Shown here: piece by piece, positions 33,231-42,359 of the stretch
Numbering within the stretch: position 1 is the first letter of the stretch
Layout: every line of letters starts with the position of its first letter
From: Bisbaumannia sp015645095
GTDB lineage: Bacteria; Pseudomonadota; Gammaproteobacteria; Pseudomonadales; Halomonadaceae
Assembly: GCA_036871055.1 (NCBI GenBank)
Contig: CP141893.1
Span: forward strand, 558,001-622,000
DNA length: 64,000 bases
Reading direction: 5' to 3'
The notes under the pieces: model-generated
Told to the model about the DNA's origin: nothing
The model's input: only the letters and a program-made list of their open reading frames with translations
The model's database searches: none
Position numbers and translations under genes: made by a program

Positions 33231-34564
33231 GCGTGCTTGAAGTCAATTTCGATGGCCTGGTGGGGCCGACCCACAACTACTCCGGCCTGGCCCATGGCAA
33301 CGTGGCCTCCATGTCCCATGGCGGCCTGGTCTCCAACCCCCGGGAAGGGGCCCTCCAGGGCCTGGGCAAGATGAAGTCGCTGATGGACGCGGGTTACGCC
33401 CAGGGCGTGCTCCCGCCCCAGCAGCGTCCCGACCTGGGCGCCCTGCGGGCTCTGGGCTTCACCGGCAGCACCCGCGAGGTGCTGGCCCGGGCCGCCAAGG
33501 AGGCGCCCCAGTTGCTGCGGGCGGTGTGTTCCGCCTCCAGCATGTGGACCGCCAATGCCGGCACCGTGACCCCCAGCGTCGATGCCCCGGACGGCCGGGT
33601 GCACTTCACCCCGGCCAACCTGCAGTCCAGCTTCCATCGCTACCTGGAGCCGGAGACCACCGGCCGGGTGCTGGCGGCCATCTTCAAGGACGAGGCCCAC
33701 TTCGCCCACCATCCGGTGCTGCCGGCCACCCCGGCCTTCTCCGACGAGGGCGCGGCCAACCACACCCGCCTGGGCGCCAGCCACGGCGAACCCGGGGTGC
33801 ACCTCTTCGTCTACGGCCGCCGGGCCTTCGGCGAGGGCATCGAGCCCAAGCGCTACCCGGCCCGCCAGACCCTGGAGGCGAGTCAGGCGGTGGCCCGCCA
33901 GCACGGCCTGAGCGAGGCCCAGACGGTGTTCGCCCAGCAACACCCGGACGCCATCGATGCCGGCGTCTTCCATAACGACGTGATCGCGGTGGGCAACGGC
34001 CCGGTGCTGCTCTATCACGAGATGGCCTTCCTCGACGAGCAGGGCACCCTCGACGAGCTGCGCGCCAAGATGGCGACCCCGCTGATCCCGGTGCGGGTGC
34101 CCAAGGAGGCGGTGAGCATGGAGGACGCGGTGGCCTCCTACCTCTTCAACTCCCAGCTGCTCTCCAACCCGGACGGCTCCATGACCCTGGTGGTGCCCGG
34201 CGAGTGCCAGGAAAACGAGGCGGTGTGGCGCACCATCCAGGACCTGCTGATCGCCGGCCCCAACCCGATCAACGAGGTGCTGGTCAAGGACGTCAAGCAG
34301 AGCATGCGCAACGGCGGCGGCCCCGCCTGCCTGCGCCTGCGGGTCGCCCTCTCCGAGGCGGAACGCGCCGCCCTGAGCGGCCGGGTGCTGCTCGATGATG
34401 GCCTGCACGGCGACCTGACCGCCTGGGTCGAGCGCCACTACCGGGATCGCCTGGCCCCGGAAGACCTGGCCGACCCGCGGCTGGCCGAGGAGACCCTGAC
34501 CGCCCTGGACGAGCTGACCCAACTGCTCGCCATCGGCAGCGTCTACCCCTTCCAGCAGGCCTGA
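33227..34564 (+). CDS. astB: N-succinylarginine dihydrolase
   Basis: Converts succinylarginine to succinylornithine, CO2 and ammonia (step two). The 445-residue protein starts with GTG (MSVLEVNFDGLVGPTHNYSG). Conserved active-site regions are SASSMWTANAGTVTPS, FHNDVIAVGNG and MRNGGGPACLRLRV, which holds the nucleophilic Cys. The GTG overlaps the stop of the preceding ORF. No astE follows, so the last enzyme of the pathway must be encoded elsewhere. Confidence 0.96.
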   Translation: MSVLEVNFDGLVGPTHNYSGLAHGNVASMSHGGLVSNPREGALQGLGKMKSLMDAGYAQGVLPPQQRPDLGALRALGFTGSTREVLARAAKEAPQLLRAVCSASSMWTANAGTVTPSVDAPDGRVHFTPANLQSSFHRYLEPETTGRVLAAIFKDEAHFAHHPVLPATPAFSDEGAANHTRLGASHGEPGVHLFVYGRRAFGEGIEPKRYPARQTLEASQAVARQHGLSEAQTVFAQQHPDAIDAGVFHNDVIAVGNGPVLLYHEMAFLDEQGTLDELRAKMATPLIPVRVPKEAVSMEDAVASYLFNSQLLSNPDGSMTLVVPGECQENEAVWRTIQDLLIAGPNPINEVLVKDVKQSMRNGGGPACLRLRVALSEAERAALSGRVLLDDGLHGDLTAWVERHYRDRLAPEDLADPRLAEETLTALDELTQLLAIGSVYPFQQA

Positions 34565-34581
34565 TCGCCCGCCGCTCAATG

Positions 34582-34618
34582 CAAGGGCCCCGCCTCGAGA
34601 CTCGAGGCGGGGCCCTTG
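34582..34618. terminator. Bidirectional terminator after astB
   Basis: 18-bp inverted repeat CAAGGGCCCCGCCTCGAG / CTCGAGGCGGGGCCCTTG with one central base, between convergent astB and the lipoprotein gene. Its tails are weak in T, so it may work by structure alone. Confidence 0.7.
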
Positions 34619-34631
34619 GCGTTGCAGGGGG

Positions 34632-34787
34632 TTACAGCTCCTGGCGTTCCTGGCGAGTCGGGGGCTCGTCGCCTTCCGGCACGCCCCAGAGGGTCTCGCG
34701 GCTGCCGTCGGGGAAGGTATTGACCGTGCAGCCGGCGAGCCACAGGGCGCAGAGCAGGGCGAACAGGGCAGAGGCGTGGCGGCGCAT
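34632..34787 (-). CDS. Small lipoprotein, 51 residues
   Basis: Starts MRRHASALFALLCALWLAGC: a signal peptide with lipobox LAGC, so the mature protein begins at Cys20 and would be lipid-anchored. The mature part is only about 32 residues (TVNTFPDGSRETLWGVPEGD and a polar end). GGAGA lies upstream. Function unknown. Confidence 0.75.
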   Translation of the reverse strand: MRRHASALFALLCALWLAGCTVNTFPDGSRETLWGVPEGDEPPTRQERQEL

Positions 34788-34924
34788 AGGGAGTCTCCGG
34801 GCCGGAAGGGGGTAGTTGCTCAAGTATTGCAGGTTCGCGGCGGGAGGGCTTCAACGCCTGGCCATTCCCGAGCGGCGGCGCCTCGCCTACCATGGGGCGG
34901 GAACCTCACGATAAGGATGCTGCG

Positions 34925-36307
34925 ATGACCTCCGATCCCCTGCTCTCGAGCCTCTTGGCGGGCCTGTTCGGGGCCCTGCTGGCGGCCGGCCTGGCCGGGT
35001 GGGTCGCGGCACGCCGCCAGGGCACGGCTCGGGAGACCCAGGCGCGTCTCGAGGCGCAGCGGGATGCCGCCCGGGAAGCCCTGGCCCAGGCTCGCGAGGC
35101 CCAGCAGGGCCTCGAGACCCGCCTGGCCCGCGCCCAGCAGGGCGAGCAGGAGCTGCGCCAGGAGCGCGAGCGTCTCACCGAGCACCTGGCCCTCAAGGAG
35201 CAGCACTTCCAGGAGCAACTGGCCCTGCTCCGGGAGAGCCGCAGCCAGCTGACCCAGGAGTTCGAGGCCCTGGCCAACGAGGTGCTGGAGCGCAAGGGGC
35301 GAGCCTTCGGCGAGCTTTCCCAGCAGCGCATCCAGGGCCTCCTGCAGCCGCTGCACAGCGAGATGAAGGGCTTCCGCGACCAGGTGGCCAGCATCCAGCG
35401 CCAGGAGAGCGAGCAGCGCATCCAGCTGCGCACCGAGCTGCAGCAGTTGCAGGCCCTCAACCGGGAGATCACCGATCAGGCCCAGCGCCTGACCCAGGCC
35501 CTCCAGGGGCAGAAGAAGGTCCAGGGCAACTGGGGCGAGCTGATGCTGGAGAACGTCCTCGATGGTTCTGGCCTGCGCCTGGGCAAGGACTATCGCCGCG
35601 AGGTGAGCATCGCCACCGAGGCGGGGCGGCGGCGCCCGGACGCCATCGTCTACCTGCCCCAGGGCCGCCACCTGGTGATCGATGCCAAGACCTCCCTGGT
35701 CGCCTATGTGCGCTACGTCAACGCCGAGTCGGAGGCGGAGCGCCAGGCGGCCCTGGCGGAGCACTGCCGGGCCATGGCGGCGCGCATCGACGAGCTGGCC
35801 GAGCGCCACTACTACGACCTGCCGGGGCTCAACTCCCCGGAGGTGGTGGTGATGTTCGTGCCGGTGGAGTCCGCCTATGTGGAGGCCCTCAAGGCCGACG
35901 AGACCCTCTTCCAGCAAGCCCTGGAGAAGAACGTTCTGGTGGCCACCCCCACCACCCTGCTGACCAGCCTGAACATCGTCCGCCAGCTATGGCGCTTCGA
36001 GGACCAGAGCCGGCACAGCGCCGAGCTGGCCGGTCGCGCCGAGCGCTTCCATGCCAAGCTGCGTACCTTCCTGGTCAGCATGGAGGAGGTGGGGCGCAAG
36101 CTGGATGGCGCCCGCGGCAGCTACGACCAGGCCCTGGGGCAGCTGGTCAATGGCAAGGGCAACCTGGTCAAGCAGGCCGCCGACTTCGCCGAGCTGGGGG
36201 TGGCGGTGAAGCGGGAGCTACCGGAGTCCCTGGTGGAGCGGGCGCGGCTGGAACTGGAGACGCCCCGCGGCGAGGCCGGTGATGTCGGTCCCCTGAGGTG
36301 GGAGTGA
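34925..36307 (+). CDS. rmuC: DNA recombination protein RmuC
   Basis: 460 residues: an N-terminal TM segment (about 6-28), a long coiled coil (about 35-195), and the conserved RmuC domain with VQGNWGELMLENVLDGSGL, RRPDAIVYLPQGRHLVIDAKTSL and VMFVPVESAYVEAL. RmuC limits recombination at inverted repeats and has a restriction-nuclease-like fold. The start at 34925 was chosen over one 11 codons upstream because the TM helix follows directly. The stop overlaps the next ATG (TGATG). Confidence 0.94.
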   Translation: MTSDPLLSSLLAGLFGALLAAGLAGWVAARRQGTARETQARLEAQRDAAREALAQAREAQQGLETRLARAQQGEQELRQERERLTEHLALKEQHFQEQLALLRESRSQLTQEFEALANEVLERKGRAFGELSQQRIQGLLQPLHSEMKGFRDQVASIQRQESEQRIQLRTELQQLQALNREITDQAQRLTQALQGQKKVQGNWGELMLENVLDGSGLRLGKDYRREVSIATEAGRRRPDAIVYLPQGRHLVIDAKTSLVAYVRYVNAESEAERQAALAEHCRAMAARIDELAERHYYDLPGLNSPEVVVMFVPVESAYVEALKADETLFQQALEKNVLVATPTTLLTSLNIVRQLWRFEDQSRHSAELAGRAERFHAKLRTFLVSMEEVGRKLDGARGSYDQALGQLVNGKGNLVKQAADFAELGVAVKRELPESLVERARLELETPRGEAGDVGPLRWE

Positions 36308-37335
36308 TGAGCCTGCTGCTCTGGCTGGGCATCCTCCTCTGCCTGCTGCAGTCGGCGCTCTTCTCGGGGCTCAACCTGGCCTTCTTCACCATCGGCAAGC
36401 TGGAGCTGGAACTGGAGGCGCGCAAGGGCAACCCCCGGGCCCAGCGGGTACAGCGCCTGCGCCAGGACGCCAACTTCCTGCTGGTCACCATCCTGTGGGG
36501 GAACGTGGCGGTCAATGTGCTGCTGGCGCTGCTCTCCGGTTCCGTGCTGGGGGCCCTGGGCGCCTTCTTCTTCTCCACCGTGGTGATCACCCTGTGTGCC
36601 GAGATCCTGCCCCAGGCCTTCTTCTCGCGCCATGCCCTGCCCATGGCGTCGCGGCTGGCGCCGATGATCCGCTGCTATCAGTGGCTGCTGTGGCCGGTGG
36701 CGCGACCCACCGCCTGGGTGCTGGATCGCTGGCTGGGGCCGGAGGCGATTCCCTACTTCAAGGAGCGCGACCTGCATCAGCTGATCCGCCTGCACATGGA
36801 GTCCGGCGATACCGAGATCGACCGGGTGGAGGGGCGCGGCGCCATGAACTTCCTGACCCTGGACGATGTGCCCCTGGCTCGCGAGGGGGAACCCCTGGCC
36901 CCGGAGAGCCTGATCGAGTTGCCCTTCGCCGGGCCCTGGCCCGTCTTTCCCGCCATCGAGCGTACCCGTCACGATCCCTTCCTGCGCCGCCTGCAGGCCA
37001 GCGGCAAGCGCCGTGCCGTGCTGGTGGACGAGGCCGGCGAGCCGCGCCTGGTGGTGGACGTGGACGCCCTGCTGCGGGCGGCGCTCTTCGCGGAGGAGGC
37101 GTTCCTGCCCCTGGCCTTCTGCCATCGGCCCATCGTGGTGCGCGATTCGGCCACCCCCCTGGGGGAAGTGCTGCAGCGCTTCCGGGTGCGTCCCCTGCAT
37201 CGCGAGGATGACGTCCTCGACGAGGACGTCATCCTGCTGTGGGGCGAGGAGAAGCGCATCCTCACCGGCTCCGATGTCCTGGGCCGGCTGCTGCGGGGCA
37301 TCGCCCGCAGCGAGGCCTGCCCCGTTTCTTCCTAG
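36307..37335 (+). CDS. DUF21 (CNNM/CorC-like) membrane protein
   Basis: 342 residues. The DUF21 transmembrane domain (about 1-140, three or four helices) has the motif QSALFSGLNLAFFTIGKLELELEA. A CBS-like cytoplasmic region follows (about 175-330), with degenerate CBS repeats (AVLVDEAGEPRLVVDVDALL and EKRILTGSDVLGRLL). Family members are linked to magnesium or divalent-cation transport. It is coupled to rmuC by a TGATG overlap. Confidence 0.8.
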   Translation: MSLLLWLGILLCLLQSALFSGLNLAFFTIGKLELELEARKGNPRAQRVQRLRQDANFLLVTILWGNVAVNVLLALLSGSVLGALGAFFFSTVVITLCAEILPQAFFSRHALPMASRLAPMIRCYQWLLWPVARPTAWVLDRWLGPEAIPYFKERDLHQLIRLHMESGDTEIDRVEGRGAMNFLTLDDVPLAREGEPLAPESLIELPFAGPWPVFPAIERTRHDPFLRRLQASGKRRAVLVDEAGEPRLVVDVDALLRAALFAEEAFLPLAFCHRPIVVRDSATPLGEVLQRFRVRPLHREDDVLDEDVILLWGEEKRILTGSDVLGRLLRGIARSEACPVSS

Positions 37336-37336
37336 G

Positions 37337-38368
37337 TCATTCGGCCGCGGCCCGGGCGGCCTCCAGCCAGGTATCCACGAGTTCGCGGTTGGCCTCGATC
37401 CACTCCATCGCCAGGGGCCGTACCTGGTCGTCGGTGAGCTCCTGCTCGCCCATGGCGCTGTCCACTTCGCTGATCCAGGCCAGCGGCAGGCGTACCTGGC
37501 GGAACAGCTCGGCGGCGGCGGGGTTGGCCTCGAGGAAGGCGTTATTGGCGGCCACGCGGATATCGGCGGCCACGAACCCCATCTCGATGGGGTCGCTCAC
37601 CGCCCCGGTCACGCCCTCGGCGCGCTCCGCCTCGTCGCCGACGATGCCCGGGGCATTGATCCACCTCACCTCCCCGCCGGGCGTCAGGGCCAGCAGCCAG
37701 GCACTGGGGCCCCAGGTGTAGTAGAGGGCCGGTTCGCCGCTCTGGATCCGCGACAGCACTTCGGCGAAGTTGGCGGCGTAGCCCGCGTCCACATGGTTGA
37801 TATGCTCGTGCAGTTCGAAGGTATCGAGCATGGCGTTGATGCCCTCGTGGCAGCCCCAGCCCGGGGGACAGCCGAAGAGGTCCGCCTTGCCGTCGCCGGT
37901 GGCGTCGAAGGCGGCCTTCACCTCGTCGCGGGTGAAGTCATCGATGCCGGTGATGCCGAAGGCCTCCACGGAGGCGCTGTCCACCAGGTAGCCCTGGATG
38001 CCGCAGGCGGCGCAGTGGGCCTCGAAGAGGGTGGCGGCGTCGTGGAAGCCGTCGGGCAGCTGCGGGTCGTGGAGGGGGAACCAGCCATTGGGCCAGTAGT
38101 GGGCGTCGCCCTCGGTGATCGCCAGGTAGGCCACCGGGTTGGAGAGGGCGATGGGCGAGCGCACCTCGTAGCCGAGTTCCTCCAGCAGCTCGACGAAGAC
38201 CCAGCTCACCGGTACCGCCGAGGTCCAGGTGGCCACCGCCGGCTGCACGCTGACGCCCGCCCCGGGCGTCTCGGCGGCGGCGTTGTCGGTGGCGGTGAGG
38301 GCATAGGCCGCGGCGGCGGCCAGCAGGGCCCACTTCAGGGGGCGAGCTCGATGGATGACGTCTTTCAT
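37337..38368 (-). CDS. proX: Glycine betaine/proline ABC transporter substrate-binding protein (ProX-type)
   Basis: 343-residue periplasmic protein with a signal peptide (about 1-32). The ligand pocket uses tryptophans: WTSAVPVSWVFVELLEELG, HYWPNGWFPLHDP and YYTWGPSAWLLAL. Two cysteine pairs (HCAACG and FGCPPGWGCHEG) may form disulfides. Third gene of the proV-proW-proX operon, 19 bp after proW. Betaine uptake protects against high osmolarity, in line with a halophilic host. The exact ligand is inferred. Confidence 0.88.
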   Translation of the reverse strand: MKDVIHRARPLKWALLAAAAAYALTATDNAAAETPGAGVSVQPAVATWTSAVPVSWVFVELLEELGYEVRSPIALSNPVAYLAITEGDAHYWPNGWFPLHDPQLPDGFHDAATLFEAHCAACGIQGYLVDSASVEAFGITGIDDFTRDEVKAAFDATGDGKADLFGCPPGWGCHEGINAMLDTFELHEHINHVDAGYAANFAEVLSRIQSGEPALYYTWGPSAWLLALTPGGEVRWINAPGIVGDEAERAEGVTGAVSDPIEMGFVAADIRVAANNAFLEANPAAAELFRQVRLPLAWISEVDSAMGEQELTDDQVRPLAMEWIEANRELVDTWLEAARAAAE

Positions 38369-38387
38369 GACACACCTCCTCTGACGA

Positions 38388-39293
38388 TCAGGGGCGCTCG
38401 TCGGGCGCCCGGCCCGGCGCCTTGTCGCCCAGGCCTTGGGTGATACGGTCCAGCACCATGGCCAGCAGCACGATACCGATGCCGCCGACGAAGGCCTGGC
38501 CGATATTGAGTCGCTCCAGGCCGGCGTAGACCTCGAGACCGAGGCCGCCGGCGCCGATGATGGCGGCGATCACCACCATCGACAGCGACAGCATGATGGT
38601 CTGGTTGAGCCCCGCCATGATGGTTGGCAGGGCCAGTGGAAACTGCACCTTCCAGAGGGTCTGGCGAGGCGTGGAGCCGAAGGCCTCGGCGGCCTCGATA
38701 TACTCCTGGCTGACCTGGCGGATGCCCAGGTTGGTGAGGCGGATCATCGGCGGCATGGCGAAGATGATGGTGGCGATCAGTCCCGGCACATTGCCGATGC
38801 TGAACAGCATCACCGCCGGCACCAGGTACACGAAGGGCGGCGTGGTCTGCATGATGTCCAGCAGCGGGCGCATCAGGGTGGCGACGCGGTCGCTGCGGGA
38901 GCAGAGGATGCCCAGGGGCAGGCCGATCAGCACGCAGAACAGCACCGCGGTGACCACCAGGGAGAGGGTCACGATCAGGGCATCCCAGACCCCCATGACG
39001 CCCACCAGGGCGAAGGCCACGAAGGCGAAGAGACCGACCCGCCAGGAGGCCGCCCGCCAGCCGATCAGGAAGATGCCGATCAGGAAGAGGCCGGGGGGCA
39101 GGCTGCCCAGGGCCCATTGGGTGGTCTGCATCACCGTCTGCACCGGCGGGCTCACATAGCCGCGGAAGAAGCCGCGGAAGTTGGCTACCACCCAGTTCAC
39201 CGCCTCGGTGATCCACTGGCGCACCGGCAGGGCCTCGAAGAGGCCGAAGGGGTCGGTGATCAGCAGGCGCAGGAACTCCATCAGCTCGTTCAT
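38388..39293 (-). CDS. proW: Glycine betaine ABC transporter permease (ProW-type)
   Basis: 301-residue membrane protein with an N-terminal extension (about 1-60), then TM helices with the binding-protein-dependent permease motif EAAEAFGSTPRQTLWKVQFP (about 208-227) that contacts the ATPase. A further signature is MQTTPPFVYLVPAVMLF. Its ATG overlaps the proV stop by four bases. Confidence 0.93.
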   Translation of the reverse strand: MNELMEFLRLLITDPFGLFEALPVRQWITEAVNWVVANFRGFFRGYVSPPVQTVMQTTQWALGSLPPGLFLIGIFLIGWRAASWRVGLFAFVAFALVGVMGVWDALIVTLSLVVTAVLFCVLIGLPLGILCSRSDRVATLMRPLLDIMQTTPPFVYLVPAVMLFSIGNVPGLIATIIFAMPPMIRLTNLGIRQVSQEYIEAAEAFGSTPRQTLWKVQFPLALPTIMAGLNQTIMLSLSMVVIAAIIGAGGLGLEVYAGLERLNIGQAFVGGIGIVLLAMVLDRITQGLGDKAPGRAPDERP

Positions 39294-40522
39294 GCGGTCG
39301 CCTCCTCGACGCGGGGGCCGCGCTTCTCCAGGATGCCATGGATCAACTGGGGCTCGTCGATCAGCCCCTGCAACTGGCCCTGGGGCCCGGTGACCAGCAG
39401 CGGCAGGCTGCTGTGTAATCGGCCGCGCAGCACCCGACGCAGTACCTCCTCCCGAGAGCAGCTCAGCAGCAGGTCGTCCCGGGGGCGGTCGGGTGGGGGT
39501 GTCTCCAGGGCCCTCTCCAGCTCGTCCAGGGGCAGGGGGTGGTCTCTCCGCCAGGCGCCGCGCAGGTGCCCCGCCTCGTCCAATCCCAGGCTCAGCGTCG
39601 GGTGGTCGCGGTGTCCCAGCAGGCGTAGCCCCTGCCGCTCGCCCTGGGGGCTGAAGGCATCATCGGCGAGGGGCAGGGCGATGGTGCCGGCGGTGATCAC
39701 CGCGGTGGGGTCGGCGTGCTCGACGAAGCGCGCCACGTAGTCGGTGCGCGGATTGACCAGGATCTGTTCCGGGGTGCCCAACTGGACGATGGCGCCGTCC
39801 TCCATGATGGCGATGCGATCCCCCAGACGCATCGCCTCGTCCAGGTCGTGGGTGATAAAGAGGATGGTGCGCCCCAGCCGCGCCTGCAGCTTCTTCAGCT
39901 CCTGCTGCATGGTGACCTTGATCAGCGGATCCAGGGCCGAGAAGGGTTCGTCCATCAGCAGCACCCGGGCCTCGGTGGCCAGGGCCCGGGCCAGCCCGAC
40001 CCGCTGCTGCATGCCGCCGGAGAGGGTCTGGGGATAGGCATCGCCCCAGTCGCCCAGGCCGACCATCGCCAGCACCTCCTGGGCGCGGCGCAGTCGCTCG
40101 GCGGCCGCCACCCCCTGGATCTCCAGGCCATAGGCCACGTTGGAACGCACCGAGCGATGGGGGAAGAGGGCGAAGTGCTGGAAGACCATGCTCAGATGGC
40201 GGCGGCGCAGGTATCGCAGCCGTTCGGGGGAGGCGCCGGTGATCTCTTCGCATCCCGTCTCCGGGTCCTCCAGGAAGATGCGCCCGGCGGTGGGCTCGAT
40301 CAGGCGATTGATGCAACGGATCAGGGTCGACTTGCCGCTGCCGGAGAGCCCCATGATGACGAACACCTCGCCGGGCTCCAGGGCGAAGCTGACGTCGTTG
40401 ACGCCCAGCACATGGCCGCTCTCGGCCTGCAGTTCGGCCTTGCCCTGGCCCGCTTCGAGCCGGGCCAGGGCCGACGCCGGATCGGGACCGAACAGCTTGG
40501 TCACGCCTTCCACGCGGATCAC
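39290..40522 (-). CDS. proV: Glycine betaine ABC transporter ATPase (ProV-type)
   Basis: 410 residues. The ABC domain has Walker A GLSGSGKST, signature LSGGMQQRVGLARAL, Walker B VLLMDEPFSALDP and the switch His in ILFITHDLDEA. The N-terminal LFGPDPASALARL segment is typical of ProV. The C-terminal about 120 residues are CBS-like but divergent, possibly an ionic-strength sensor. First gene of proVWX; the 110-bp upstream gap holds its promoter, which I could not define. Confidence 0.94.
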   Translation of the reverse strand: MIRVEGVTKLFGPDPASALARLEAGQGKAELQAESGHVLGVNDVSFALEPGEVFVIMGLSGSGKSTLIRCINRLIEPTAGRIFLEDPETGCEEITGASPERLRYLRRRHLSMVFQHFALFPHRSVRSNVAYGLEIQGVAAAERLRRAQEVLAMVGLGDWGDAYPQTLSGGMQQRVGLARALATEARVLLMDEPFSALDPLIKVTMQQELKKLQARLGRTILFITHDLDEAMRLGDRIAIMEDGAIVQLGTPEQILVNPRTDYVARFVEHADPTAVITAGTIALPLADDAFSPQGERQGLRLLGHRDHPTLSLGLDEAGHLRGAWRRDHPLPLDELERALETPPPDRPRDDLLLSCSREEVLRRVLRGRLHSSLPLLVTGPQGQLQGLIDEPQLIHGILEKRGPRVEEATA

Positions 40523-40632
40523 GGTACTTCCCCCTGGTGAGCCGCCCCGGCCCGGGATCTCCGCCGGGGCGGTATCGATCGGGTTGCAGTACCTACAGCA
40601 TAGAAGCTCCGGGCGTCACCCTGCCGGCCGCC

Positions 40633-42123
40633 TCAGGGAGCGGGACGCGTCAGGCTCAAGGCCAGGGCAGCATTCGCTGGGACCTCGACCTCGGCCCGGC
40701 CATCCGCCGCCACCCTGACCCGGGTGGCGCAGTCGTCCAGCAGGTTGCAGTAGTCGCCGGCGGGCAGGCCGGTGGCCAGGGTCGCGCGCCATGCCTCGGG
40801 GTCGCGGTTCAGGGCCACGAAGCCGCGTTCGCCGCGGGCGAAGGCGATGCGCGACGCCCCCGCCTGCTGCCAGTGGGTGACCGGGGCCTCGCCCATGGCC
40901 TGGCGGAAGGCCACCATCTCGGTGACCAGCGGCCAGCGATGCTCGCAGACCCAGCCGTGATCGTCGTAGGCGCCTTCGGCCAGGCAGCCGAGCCCCGCCT
41001 CGCCATGCACCGGCAGGGTCTGCCAGCCCTCCTCGGCCACCGAGGGCGGGCCCTGGTCGCCATGCTCGAAGGTGTAGCTCGACATCAGCTTGGGGGTGCC
41101 GTAGGGCCAGGCCAGCATGAAGGTGAGCCCCAGGGCGTAGTGGTCGTCGCGGTGCATCAGTACGCCGCCACCCACATGGCCGCGCTGGTTGTCGTGGTTG
41201 TCGACGAACACCAGGGCCCGTTCGCTGGGCAGCCAGGCTTCGTCGGCACCGATCCGGGCCAGGTCGGCCAGGTCGCCGCCGGCGATGGCGGTGGCCAGGC
41301 GATGGGGATAGCCGAACTCGGTCACCGCGGCATTGGCCAGGTACTCGGTGGCCTTGATCGGTTCGTGGCCCGGGTCGATCACCTCCTGGAAGACGTAGGG
41401 ATGGCCCTCGAGGCGTGCCAGGATCGCGCCGATATCGTCCGCCGGCATATGCTTGGCGGCGTCGATACGAAAGCCCGCCACCCCCAGGTCGAGCAGGCCC
41501 TGCAGGTAGTCGGCGAGTTGCGCCTGTACCGCCTCGCGGCCGGTGGCCAGGTCGGCCAGGCCCAGCAGGTGGCAGTGCTGGACCTCGTAGCGGTCCTGGT
41601 AGTCGCGGATCTGGTCGTCGCCGTGGCGACCACAGTGGTTGAAGTCCGCGTCGCGGGTGAACAGCTCGCCATAGCGGAAGGGCGCATAGGCGGTACCGGC
41701 GATACCGACGCCCTCGCCGATGCCGGCCATATGGTTGATCACCGCATCCACCAGGATGCCCACGCCGGCGGCCTCGCAACGCTCGACCATCTCCACGAAG
41801 GCCTCGCGATCGCCGCTGCGGGAGTGGAGGTCATGGCTCACCGGCTGGTAGCGAGCCCACCAGGCGCCCTCGACGCCCTCCAGGGCGATATGCTCGTTGG
41901 GCGGCGAGACCTGGACGGCGTCGATGCCGGCCGGGCCGAGGTGGGTCTCGCATTCGGCGGCGATATCGTCCCAGCGCCACTCGAAGAGATGAACGATCAG
42001 CGGGGTCTCGCTGCCGAGCCGGGTGGCATCGCCCAGGGGGGCGGCCTGGGCGGTGGCCGCCAGGCTCAGGGCCAGGCCGAGGGGCAGGGCCTTCAGGGCC
42101 AGGGAGGTGGGGGTAGGCTTCAT
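40633..42123 (-). CDS. Secreted chloride-dependent-type alpha-amylase (GH13)
   Basis: 496 residues. Signal peptide about 1-27 (ends ATAQAAPL). Catalytic residues: nucleophile Asp in GFRIDAAKHM, acid/base Glu in VFQEVIDPG, and Asp in FVDNHDNQRGHVGGG. The chloride site of animal-type and Pseudoalteromonas amylases is present: the Arg of GFRIDA, the Asn of DNHDNQ, and a Lys in TPKLMSSYTF, as in the marine bacterial enzyme (animals have Arg). A C-terminal beta domain ends NAALALSLTRPAP. It cuts starch outside the cytoplasm. It is divergent from malE across three MalT-box-like sites. Confidence 0.92.
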   Translation of the reverse strand: MKPTPTSLALKALPLGLALSLAATAQAAPLGDATRLGSETPLIVHLFEWRWDDIAAECETHLGPAGIDAVQVSPPNEHIALEGVEGAWWARYQPVSHDLHSRSGDREAFVEMVERCEAAGVGILVDAVINHMAGIGEGVGIAGTAYAPFRYGELFTRDADFNHCGRHGDDQIRDYQDRYEVQHCHLLGLADLATGREAVQAQLADYLQGLLDLGVAGFRIDAAKHMPADDIGAILARLEGHPYVFQEVIDPGHEPIKATEYLANAAVTEFGYPHRLATAIAGGDLADLARIGADEAWLPSERALVFVDNHDNQRGHVGGGVLMHRDDHYALGLTFMLAWPYGTPKLMSSYTFEHGDQGPPSVAEEGWQTLPVHGEAGLGCLAEGAYDDHGWVCEHRWPLVTEMVAFRQAMGEAPVTHWQQAGASRIAFARGERGFVALNRDPEAWRATLATGLPAGDYCNLLDDCATRVRVAADGRAEVEVPANAALALSLTRPAP

Positions 42124-42188
42124 GGCATCCTCGTCTTGTGATTGTTGAGAGCTGCCCCGCCCATGCTAGGCCCCGGGCCCCGGCGTGA

Positions 42189-42265
42189 CCTCCTCCCGGG
42201 GTCGGCCGGGGCGCCGGCCACTACGCCCCCCGGATACGCCGCCTCCTCCTCCCGGGGGGAGGAGG
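42189..42265. promoter_or_regulatory. MalT-box cluster in the amylase/malE divergent region
   Basis: One exact match to the E. coli MalT box GGGGA(T/G)GAGG lies on the plus strand (42256-42265). Two matches with one mismatch, CGGGAGGAGG, lie on the minus strand (42189-42198 and 42245-42254). The last two overlap a palindrome, CCTCCTCCCGGGGGGAGGAGG. They lie 66-142 bp from the amylase start and 95-171 bp from malE, suitable for activating both. Confidence 0.6.
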
Positions 42266-42289
42266 CGGGCTTGTCGCCCAGCGGCGAGG

Positions 42290-42309
42290 CTAGGAGCCTG
42301 TCGGGTTTA
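42290..42309 (+). repeat. CTAG-flanked end related to the MITE at 15283
   Basis: CTAG followed by GAGCCTGTCGGGTTT resembles the left end CTAG-CAGTCTGTCGGGTTT of the element at 15283-15442. No matching right end was found, so it is a remnant or a coincidental similarity. The rest of the 236-bp gap holds the MalT boxes and the malE leader. Confidence 0.35.
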
Positions 42310-42359
42310 TCGCGTTTTTGCCGCGACCCATCAGGACTCACCCATAACAATCAAGGGGC

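Noticed and set aside
39290..40522. ProV-like ATPase as part of the maltose system
   Set aside because: Its order with ProW and ProX and the betaine-type tryptophan motifs of the binding protein assign it to osmoprotectant uptake; MalK is encoded at 48222-49337.
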